64,000 nt of DNA. Origin: Bacteroidales bacterium 6E. Lineage in GTDB: Bacteria; Bacteroidota; Bacteroidia; Bacteroidales; Prolixibacteraceae. The position numbers and the translations under genes are program-made. The stretch lies in assembly GCA_001270045.2 (NCBI GenBank), contig DF970672.1:1-64000 (forward strand). Direction: 5' to 3'. The notes under the pieces are model-generated. The model was given only the letters and a program-made list of their open reading frames with translations, was not told the DNA's origin and did not search any database. This document shows, one piece after another, positions 45,423 through 52,268 of this stretch (position 1 is the stretch's first letter; each line of letters begins with the position of its first letter).

Positions 45423-46043
45423 TTACAAAACTCCGACGATTTTCCGACCGTGCAATTCTTTTGCTCCGGTTAATTCTGCAATCTCTTTCACATTTTCATT
45501 TGTGACACGGCCAGCCACCACTATCGTTAAGGCATCTCCGGATTTATCAATCATTTCAAGGATAACTTTGGCTCCTTCACGAGCTGTCGGTTTCCCTCCG
45601 GAAGTCAGTATTCTTTTTATACCCTTTATTTCCCTTAGCGCAAGAACACCTTCGATGGGATCAGCAAGACAGTCGATGGCTTTATGGAATGTGACTGGCA
45701 GGGGGGCTGCCCGTATTGCTAATCGCTGTGTATTGACGACATCAATTCTGTTTTCAGGGGTCAGCAGGCCAAATACTATACCTGCAGCTCCATTATTTTT
45801 CGCTATATCAATCTCCTTCTCCATCTGTTGAAGTTCTTCTTCAGAATAAACAAAATCTCCCTTACGAGGCCTGATCATAACCATTACAGGGATATTGACA
45901 TTGGAGCAGGTCTTTTTTATCAATTCCTGGTCAGGAGTCAGTCCGTCAAGTTCGAGGTGGGAACAGAGTTCCAGACGGTGGGCTCCATTAAGTTTGGCTT
46001 TTTGAGCCTCATCCCAGTTTTCAACACAAGCTTCAAGAATCAT
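45423..46043 (-). CDS. cutC: CutC family protein
   Basis: A TIM-barrel CutC-family protein of 206 residues from ATG 46043, which matches the usual family start MILEACVENWDEA. An upstream in-frame ATG at 46067 would add eight residues but overlaps a TAACTTTAC promoter-like stretch. Markers are AHRLELCSHLELDGLTP, IMIRPRKGDF-type strand (here VMIRPRKGDF) and FHKAID. The copper-homeostasis role originally proposed in E. coli is disputed. It is shorter than the 240-residue average at the C terminus. Confidence 0.9.
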   Translation of the reverse strand: MILEACVENWDEAQKAKLNGAHRLELCSHLELDGLTPDQELIKKTCSNVNIPVMVMIRPRKGDFVYSEEELQQMEKEIDIAKNNGAAGIVFGLLTPENRIDVVNTQRLAIRAAPLPVTFHKAIDCLADPIEGVLALREIKGIKRILTSGGKPTAREGAKVILEMIDKSGDALTIVVAGRVTNENVKEIAELTGAKELHGRKIVGVL

Positions 46044-46139
46044 TTTTTTGATTGTAAAGTTAATCATTCATTCAGGCCATTCAAGGCTGATAAGCAGAAC
46101 ACGGAAAAAGTAATAATTTTACTGAAAATTTAGATTTGG

Positions 46140-47060
46140 ATGGGATCATACAATCTGGTAACTATTTTAGGTCCGACCGCTTCAGGTAAAACAGCGTTGG
46201 CAGCGCATCTTGCATCACGAATTGACGGACATGTCATATCTGCTGATTCACGTCAGGTATACCGTGGGATGGATATTGGAACAGGAAAGGATTTGGAGGA
46301 CTACTTTGTTGATGGCATCCAGGTTCCGGTTCATTTGATAAATATTGCCGATGCAGGTTATCAATACAATGTATTTGAATATCAGCGGGATTTCCTGGAC
46401 GTATATAAAAATCTGAAGTATAAGGGGATATTTCCGGTTTTATGTGGTGGCAGTGGACTTTATCTGGAGGCGGTTCTAAAGAATTATCGGTTGATTCAGG
46501 TTCCTGTCAATGAGATGCTTCGCAAGCAACTTGAGGATAAATCACTTGACGAATTGACGGAAATACTGAAAAGCTACAAGTCAAATCTTCACAATATTAC
46601 TGATGTTGAAAACAAAAAAAGGGCTGTCAGGGCAATTGAGATAGAACTTTTCTATGCCGAGAAACGTGAAGTTGACCTGAAAATGCCGGATTTAAGGAGC
46701 CTAGTAATTGGAGTTAAGTTCGATCGGGATGAAAGGAGGGAACGAATAACAAGACGCTTACATGAAAGATTGAATTCGGGAATGATAGAGGAAGTGAAAA
46801 CTCTCCTCGGTCAAGGTTTACAACCTGAAGATCTTATTTATTATGGTTTGGAATACAAATGGATAACACAATACCTTATCGGAGAGGTTTCTTATAATGA
46901 CATGGTTGATAAACTTGAAATCGCCATTCACCAATTTGCAAAAAGGCAGATGACATGGTTTCGGAAAATGGAAAAGGACGGAATAAACATTAATTGGATT
47001 GACGGTAATCTGCCTATGGGAGAGAAGATTGATAAAATATGCAGTATGCTTGAACCTTAG
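46140..47060 (+). CDS. miaA: tRNA dimethylallyltransferase
   Basis: MiaA adds a dimethylallyl group to A37 of tRNAs reading UNN codons. The P-loop GPTASGKT is at residues 11-18; SADSRQVYRGMDIGTGK and the tRNA-binding RQMTWFRK near the C terminus are present. Length 306 is normal. TAGATTTG at 46131-46138 ends one base before the ATG, so a near-leaderless start is possible. It is convergent with the thioesterase gene, only 4 bp apart. Confidence 0.95.
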   Translation: MGSYNLVTILGPTASGKTALAAHLASRIDGHVISADSRQVYRGMDIGTGKDLEDYFVDGIQVPVHLINIADAGYQYNVFEYQRDFLDVYKNLKYKGIFPVLCGGSGLYLEAVLKNYRLIQVPVNEMLRKQLEDKSLDELTEILKSYKSNLHNITDVENKKRAVRAIEIELFYAEKREVDLKMPDLRSLVIGVKFDRDERRERITRRLHERLNSGMIEEVKTLLGQGLQPEDLIYYGLEYKWITQYLIGEVSYNDMVDKLEIAIHQFAKRQMTWFRKMEKDGININWIDGNLPMGEKIDKICSMLEP

Positions 47061-47064
47061 GATC

Positions 47065-47811
47065 TTAAATCTTCTTCTTTTGCTCCCATACCAGTCGGGC
47101 CTTTATCAGTTCTGAGCCATCTCTTTGCCGGATTACACTGCAAAGATGTTCTCCTTCACTTAATCTTTGCTGGCATACAGCAAGGCTATCATCAGCCATC
47201 CCTTCCTTGATGAAGTTGACTTCCAGTTCGGACAAGGTGTGGTTTTCATGAAAGTCGAAAGAATAACTGTTATTGATCCTCTCAAGATAACGGCCGGTAT
47301 TAAAATGCTGGTTGATGTCTATTTCATTAAATAGAACAGGAAAAAAGCTGAGGTCACCTAAGGTTTCAGGGGTATCAACCTTTCCGGCATTATTGCCAAG
47401 TACACTCTCTTGATAAACTGGGAAATTTTTAAACTGGCTTAGTCGCTGGATTCGTCTGCTTTCAAGGTCAAGGACAAGCCAGCTGCTCGTTGCCTTGATA
47501 AATTCATTTCCATTTTGATCGAGAAAGCGGTAGTCACGATAAGCGAAAAAACCGTCGGTTCCCCTCGACCATGTTTCCAGGGTAAATTCATCAGTCCATC
47601 GTGGGCGATGGTCAATTTTTACCAAGAGCCTTGACAATACCCAGAACAATTGGTCCTCTTTCAGGTGTTCGAAACCGAATCCAAGTTTGTGGGCATGTTC
47701 CCATGCGATTTCCTGCATATACCAAAAAAGAAAGGGCGTCGAAACTTCTCCAAATCTGTTGATATGGTATGATTTGGCTTTTAGGTGATGAACGTGCTTT
47801 AAAGGAACCAT
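47065..47811 (-). CDS. Acyl-ACP thioesterase (FatA/B-like)
   Basis: A 248-residue double-hotdog protein. The N-terminal hotdog contains YHINRFGEVSTPFLFWYMQEIA and TWSRGTDGFFAYRDY, and the second half has NQHFNTGRYLERINN, matching bacterial acyl-ACP thioesterases (PF01643 type). It releases free fatty acids from acyl carrier protein in the cytoplasm. A minus-strand TAAATTTGC box lies 18 bp upstream of its start; map is divergent. Confidence 0.88.
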   Translation of the reverse strand: MVPLKHVHHLKAKSYHINRFGEVSTPFLFWYMQEIAWEHAHKLGFGFEHLKEDQLFWVLSRLLVKIDHRPRWTDEFTLETWSRGTDGFFAYRDYRFLDQNGNEFIKATSSWLVLDLESRRIQRLSQFKNFPVYQESVLGNNAGKVDTPETLGDLSFFPVLFNEIDINQHFNTGRYLERINNSYSFDFHENHTLSELEVNFIKEGMADDSLAVCQQRLSEGEHLCSVIRQRDGSELIKARLVWEQKKKI

Positions 47812-47828
47812 TAGGTAAAACTTTTATG

Positions 47829-47836
47829 CAAATTTA
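47829..47836 (-). promoter_or_regulatory. -7 box TAAATTTG for the thioesterase
   Basis: Minus-strand TAAATTTG followed by C, exact TAnnTTTG match, 18 bp upstream of the start at 47811. Confidence 0.45.
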
Positions 47837-47844
47837 TTGTTGAG

Positions 47845-47876
47845 TTTTGAATAACCGCTGGTTTTCGTCAATTTTG
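47845..47876 (+). promoter_or_regulatory. Promoter of map
   Basis: TTTTG at 47845-47849, a 19-bp spacer, then CAATTTTG at 47869-47876 (one mismatch to TAnnTTTG) followed by C. The spacing is that described for Bacteroides promoters. The ATG is 19 bp downstream. Confidence 0.45.
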
Positions 47877-47895
47877 CAAAAAAAAAAATAGCCAT

Positions 47896-48675
47896 ATGGG
47901 CAAGATCATAATAAAAAACAAGGAGCAGATAGAGGGGATTAGGAAGAGCTGTCGTTTGGCAGCTGCCACTTTGGATTTTGTGGGCCAGTTTGTGGTTCCG
48001 GGTGTGAATACTGCTTCCCTTGACAATAAAATTGAAGAGTATATTCTTAGTCATGGTGCAATTCCTGCAACAAAGGGATATAATGGTTATCCTAAATCAA
48101 GTTGCATTTCACCCAACGAGGTGGTTTGCCATGGCATTCCTTCCGAGAAGACAATCCTTAAAGAAGGAGATATAATCAATATTGATATAACTACCATATT
48201 GGACGGATTTTATGGTGACACCTCACGTATGTTTATGGTTGGCGAAGTCTCCGAAAAGGCCAGTAAACTAGTGGAGGTCACAAGGCATTGTCTTGAATTG
48301 GGAATCCAGCAGGTAAAACCAGGTAATTATTTTGGGAATATCGGTTTTGTTATCCATCGTTATGCCAAGGCAAACGGATACTCGGTGGTTTATGAGTTTT
48401 GTGGACATGGAACCGGTCTCCAGTTTCATGAAGAGCCACAGGTGGACCATGCTTCACGAAGAAATTCAGGCCCGATTATGAGTCCGGGTATGATTTTTAC
48501 CATAGAGCCGATGATAAATGAAGGAAGGCCTACCACCAGAATCGATAAAGCAGACGGCTGGACAGCGAGAACCTCCGACAATAAATTGTCAGCGCAATTC
48601 GAGCATACGGTTCTGGTAACCCCGACCGGCTTTGAGGTTTTGACCGATATTAATAATGAGTTTGAAATAACATGA
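47896..48675 (+). CDS. map: Type I methionine aminopeptidase
   Basis: Map removes the N-terminal Met from nascent proteins. The five metal ligands are visible: Asp97 (INIDIT), Asp108 (GDTS), His171 (GHGTG), Glu204 (TIEPM) and Glu236 (FEHTVL), plus His79 in VCHGIP. Length 259 and overall order are normal. Unlike in many bacteria it is not in a ribosomal protein operon here. It is followed by a strong hairpin. Confidence 0.96.
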   Translation: MGKIIIKNKEQIEGIRKSCRLAAATLDFVGQFVVPGVNTASLDNKIEEYILSHGAIPATKGYNGYPKSSCISPNEVVCHGIPSEKTILKEGDIINIDITTILDGFYGDTSRMFMVGEVSEKASKLVEVTRHCLELGIQQVKPGNYFGNIGFVIHRYAKANGYSVVYEFCGHGTGLQFHEEPQVDHASRRNSGPIMSPGMIFTIEPMINEGRPTTRIDKADGWTARTSDNKLSAQFEHTVLVTPTGFEVLTDINNEFEIT

Positions 48676-48678
48676 AAT

Positions 48679-48714
48679 GACAGCGGCAGGTAGAGTAATC
48701 TGCCTGCCGCTGTC
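48679..48714. terminator. 16-bp stem with GTAA tetraloop between map and a convergent gene
   Basis: GACAGCGGCAGGTAGA (48679-48694) pairs with TCTGCCTGCCGCTGTC (48699-48714) through one wobble, closed by GTAA, a GNRA tetraloop. It is GC-rich and very stable, sits 4 bp after the map stop and 22 bp before the convergent stop. There is no strong T-tract, so it may serve as a 3'-end stabiliser as well as a terminator. Confidence 0.75.
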
Positions 48715-48736
48715 CTGAAGATTATTCTTCACAAAT

Positions 48737-49225
48737 TTATTTTCCTTCAAAATTTAAGGTTATTCCAGTTTCTTCCAGATTGCTTTTCTTTTTGCAGGTA
48801 AAGCACGTTTCATCCAACATCCAGTCTTCGAGTACGAGAGGTTCTTCTTTTGCTTCTTCAAGTAGCGATTGGATTGAGAAATGGGATTCACTGGTCATCC
48901 AGGTTTCCAGATTGGCTGGTTTTTCCCTTTCTGCAGTCAGTGTCAATGATGGAATGAAGTTTCTGGATTCCACCATCCATCTTTCTAGATTCAGGGCCGG
49001 ATCAGTAGCTGGTACTAAGTCGAAAACTGAGTAAGACTTGATTCTGGCAGCTACTTCTGCCGCATAGTCAGAAGCCTTGATCGTTGCAACCTGTTCTGAA
49101 CTCTTTTTGATTTTGCCGTCAGTATCCTTGTCTTCTGCTTCGTTAACTGTTGCCATGGTGCTGTATGTCAATCCGATAAGGGCAAGTGCGGCAAAGATTT
49201 TCCTAAAATTGTTTCCTGTTTTCAT
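48737..49225 (-). CDS. Exported protein with three 26-residue Trp-Met repeats
   Basis: A 162-residue protein with an N-terminal signal-like segment (FAALALIGLTYSTMA). It contains three copies of a motif L-E-x-W-M-x3-S/T/E-x-F: NLERWM (Trp83), NLETWM (Trp109) and VLEDWM (Trp135), exactly 26 residues apart, each followed seven residues later by Phe (90, 116, 142). After the last repeat is CFTCKKK, a C-x2-C. No known family was recognised. A purine-rich stretch precedes the start (AAGGAGGAAAAA on the minus strand), an unusually good ribosome-binding site for this window. Confidence 0.75.
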   Translation of the reverse strand: MKTGNNFRKIFAALALIGLTYSTMATVNEAEDKDTDGKIKKSSEQVATIKASDYAAEVAARIKSYSVFDLVPATDPALNLERWMVESRNFIPSLTLTAEREKPANLETWMTSESHFSIQSLLEEAKEEPLVLEDWMLDETCFTCKKKSNLEETGITLNFEGK

Positions 49226-49608
49226 GACTTTTTCCTCCTTTAAGCTTTGTTTTCTTTCTGTGTTTCTGTTTAATTGTTTCGTTTACTTTTTCTGTTTTCC
49301 TGTTTCGATTATATGACGATGCCAAAAAGGATTCGTTACAAAAATTTAGAACTTTTTTTTAAATGATACTTTATAAAGGTGGGTACTATGTAAAACATAC
49401 AACCATTTATTTCGTTATATTAATTCTAAATAACAGATAATGAGACATTAACTAAATTTTGATTGAGCGGTTTGCAAATATCAGGTCAACGAAATTGTGT
49501 TGTTTTTCTTAACTGGGAAGAAAACATTTTAGAATAATGTCAAACTTCATAACTTTGGATTGCATAAAAGAGAAAATGTATAAATGTTGAATTATAAAGT
49601 TTCCGTTC
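49226..49608. other. Divergent intergenic region before the GroES-like gene
   Basis: About 383 bp, very AT-rich, no coding frame supported. The left 90 bp on the minus strand is A/G-rich with a good ribosome-binding site for the 48737-49225 gene. On the plus strand TAACTTTG (49550-49557) matches the -7 consensus, 51 bp before the GroES-like start. Confidence 0.5.
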
Positions 49609-49992
49609 ATGCCTTTAAAAATTGAAGAGCACGATCTTGCGCGGTTTATTCTGGTTGGAGACAGAGTATTAATTAAACCCAAAAATCCTGAGCAAAAGAC
49701 GTCATCTGGATTAATTCTTCCTCCTTCCGTACAGGAAAATGAAACAATTCTCAGCGGTTATGTAGTGAAGGTGGGTCCAGGATACGCTATTCCTGCATTG
49801 ACTGATGAGAACGAACCTTGGAAAGACAAGGCAGAAGCTGTCAAATATGTTCCCTTACAAGCTCAACCGGGTGATCTTGCCATATATCTGAACAAAAGCG
49901 GATATGAGATTGAATTTCATAACGAAAAATATTTCATTCTTCCTCATAGTGCGATCCTCATGTTGATCAGGGATGATGAACTATTTGATTAG
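49609..49992 (+). CDS. GroES-like co-chaperonin family protein (divergent)
   Basis: A 127-residue GroES-fold protein: ILVGDRVLIKPKNPEQKTSSGLILP matches the GroES N-terminal half (quoted here as the DRVLIKP and GLILP motifs), with GYVVKVGPG and a C-terminal EKYFILPHSAIL. An insertion of about 30 residues (IPALTDENEPWKDKAEAVKYVP) replaces the normal mid region, so it is longer than canonical GroES (about 95). No groEL is adjacent, so it is probably a paralogue rather than the main co-chaperonin. Confidence 0.85.
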   Translation: MPLKIEEHDLARFILVGDRVLIKPKNPEQKTSSGLILPPSVQENETILSGYVVKVGPGYAIPALTDENEPWKDKAEAVKYVPLQAQPGDLAIYLNKSGYEIEFHNEKYFILPHSAILMLIRDDELFD

Positions 49993-50065
49993 TCTTTGGT
50001 CAAACTGTTTTTCATTTTACTAATCTCATATTTCTTTTTTCCTTTCCTGTCATGCTTTGATTAAA

Positions 50066-50875
50066 ATGCAGAAAGAATATACCTTGATTGTAAACCATTA
50101 TCCTTACCGGGTTCTTGAATCAGGTGCAGGTTATCCTTTGATTTGGATCCATGGCATGTTTCATTCTCCAGCGATAGAGGATAAATTCTCCGTGGTCGAT
50201 TTTCATCAATTGTCATCTGCTTTTCGATTGATCAGGATAGAATTGCCTGGACATGGTAAATCGCCTGTTATCAGGGATGAAAACCGTTTGACATGGTCAA
50301 GCCTTGGAGAGGACATTAAACAGCTGGTGGAAGTCTTGCATGGAGGCGAATATGCGATTGGGGGATTTTCGCAGGGGGGTGGAATAGCAGCACATGTGAG
50401 TATCAGGGATCCGAAAGTCAAGGGATTGATATTTGCCATGTTGCCTATGGTATGGGAATCGAGAGAATCATTACGCAATACTTACCGAAAACTCTGCAAG
50501 GCATTAGAAACTCAAACTGGATCGAAGGTGCTGGAACGCTTATTTAGCCTGACAAAGTACCCCCCTGAACAGTTAGGCTGGTCGGAGACCTTATCTTCAG
50601 AAATTAGTGAACAAATGTTATTGCCTGGTCCTGAATCTTATTCATACGTTTTAAAAGGAGCGATTTTAAGTGATTTGCCTTTTGAATCTGAAATTTTAAC
50701 TTCAGGAATACCAATCATTGCTGCGGCCTGGGAAAATGATTTGAATCATCCTGTTAGTGTTTATCATGAAATAAGATCAAGGCTGAACCCAGTCAGCTCT
50801 GTCTTATTGCAACAAAAATCTGGTATTGGAGAATTGAGTCGTACGATAATTGAGTGTTTATGTAAAAAAATGTAA
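50066..50875 (+). CDS. Alpha/beta hydrolase
   Basis: A 269-residue alpha/beta-hydrolase from ATG 50066; a TTG nine bases upstream is the alternative. The oxyanion-hole segment is IWIHGMFHS, the nucleophile elbow is GFSQGGG, and ELPGHGKSP sits in the usual loop. A late catalytic His is not obvious: the C-terminal region lacks a clear H in the expected position, so activity should be treated with care. No partner gene suggests a substrate. Confidence 0.8.
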   Translation: MQKEYTLIVNHYPYRVLESGAGYPLIWIHGMFHSPAIEDKFSVVDFHQLSSAFRLIRIELPGHGKSPVIRDENRLTWSSLGEDIKQLVEVLHGGEYAIGGFSQGGGIAAHVSIRDPKVKGLIFAMLPMVWESRESLRNTYRKLCKALETQTGSKVLERLFSLTKYPPEQLGWSETLSSEISEQMLLPGPESYSYVLKGAILSDLPFESEILTSGIPIIAAAWENDLNHPVSVYHEIRSRLNPVSSVLLQQKSGIGELSRTIIECLCKKM

Positions 50876-50975
50876 TATTATAAGGGTAAAAAATGATAAT
50901 ATGTATATTAAAATACTCGAATTATAATATTTAGCTATATTGCACAAGAATTACCAATGTCAAAATAAATTACTT

Positions 50976-52169
50976 ATGACTAGAGTTGCAGAGCGTATAA
51001 ATCGCCTTTCCGAATCAGCAACATTGGCTGTTGCGCAGAAAAGCAGGGAGCTAAAAGCTCAGGGAATTGATGTGATAAGTCTGGGTGTTGGAGAACCAGA
51101 CTTTCCTACACCCAAGTTTATTAAGGAAGCTGCCAAAAAAGCGATTGATGACAATTATTCTTATTATTCACCGGTTCCTGGATATCCGGAATTGCAAAAT
51201 GCCATCGTGAACAAGCTCAAAAGGGATAATAACCTTGATTATGCAGCCAACCAGATTGTCGTTTCCAATGGGGCAAAGCACTCGTTGGCAAATGTACTTC
51301 AAGTAATCATTGACAAGGGTGATGAGGTGATTGTTCCTGCTCCATATTGGGTTACCTATGTTGACCTGGTAAATTACTCAGAAGGTATAAACGTGGTCAT
51401 TCCGACCAAGGTGGAGAATGACTTTAAAATCACTGCTTCTCAGCTTGAGGCTGCGATAACCCCAAAAACCAGGGCATTTTTGTTCAGCAGTCCCAGCAAC
51501 CCAACAGGAAGTGTTTACACTCGGGAAGAGCTTAATGAATTTGCCGACATTTTTGCTAAACATCCGAACATTATCGTGATTTCTGATGAAATATATGAGC
51601 ACATCATTTATGGAAAGAAATTTGAGTCTATTGCACAATTCCCGGAAATAAAGGATCGGGTTGTTGTTGTTAATGGTGTCTCGAAATCTTATGCCATGAC
51701 TGGGTACAGAATTGGTTTTATTGCAGCGCCACAGTGGATTGCAAAAGCATGCAATAAGCTTCAAGGGCAGTTTACCTCTGGCCCCAATTCGGTTGCCCAG
51801 ATAGCATCCGTGGCCGCATTTGATCACGATGGCAGTGAAGTCAGATTGATGGTTGAACAATTTAAAAAGCGACGTGATCTGGTGTTATCAATGTTGGATG
51901 AGATCCCAGGACTTAAAACAAGTAAACCTGATGGTGCCTTTTATGTATTCCCAGAATGTTCAGCCTATTTTGGCAAAAGCGATGGTGAAATGACAATCCA
52001 AAATGCAGATGACCTGTGTTATTACATTCTTAGCAAGGGGCATGTCGGTGTAGTATCCGGGGATGCCTTCGGTGCACCGGAATGTTTCCGCCTGAGTTAC
52101 GCAGCTTCAGATGAACAGCTTGTAAAGGCACTGACAAGGATAAAGGAGGCGCTGGCAAAATTGAAATAA
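50976..52169 (+). CDS. Aspartate-type aminotransferase (class I, PLP)
   Basis: A 397-residue class I aminotransferase (Ibeta AspC group). The start ATG 50976 gives the family N terminus MTRVAERINRLSES; an upstream TTG frame is less likely. The PLP lysine is Lys237 in NGVSKSYAMTGYRIGF; SPSNPTGSVY and SDEIYEHI are in order, and the substrate arginine is in FRLSYA. It probably interconverts aspartate and oxaloacetate. A promiscuous 2-aminoadipate activity, which the lysine operon needs, is possible but not indicated by context. A strong terminator follows. Confidence 0.92.
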   Translation: MTRVAERINRLSESATLAVAQKSRELKAQGIDVISLGVGEPDFPTPKFIKEAAKKAIDDNYSYYSPVPGYPELQNAIVNKLKRDNNLDYAANQIVVSNGAKHSLANVLQVIIDKGDEVIVPAPYWVTYVDLVNYSEGINVVIPTKVENDFKITASQLEAAITPKTRAFLFSSPSNPTGSVYTREELNEFADIFAKHPNIIVISDEIYEHIIYGKKFESIAQFPEIKDRVVVVNGVSKSYAMTGYRIGFIAAPQWIAKACNKLQGQFTSGPNSVAQIASVAAFDHDGSEVRLMVEQFKKRRDLVLSMLDEIPGLKTSKPDGAFYVFPECSAYFGKSDGEMTIQNADDLCYYILSKGHVGVVSGDAFGAPECFRLSYAASDEQLVKALTRIKEALAKLK

Positions 52170-52189
52170 ATAATCAACAAATGTTTATT

Positions 52190-52227
52190 AAAAATGCCTG
52201 TCTGATGGTTTTCGGACAGGCATTTTT
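52190..52227 (+). terminator. Rho-independent terminator after the aminotransferase gene
   Basis: AAAAATGCCTGTC (52190-52202) pairs with GACAGGCATTTTT (52215-52227) in a perfect 13-bp stem with a 12-nt loop and terminal T-run, 21 bp after the stop. Confidence 0.85.
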
Positions 52228-52268
52228 ATGATTAATTTTTATTTTTATGCTCTTCAAAGCATGAAAGT

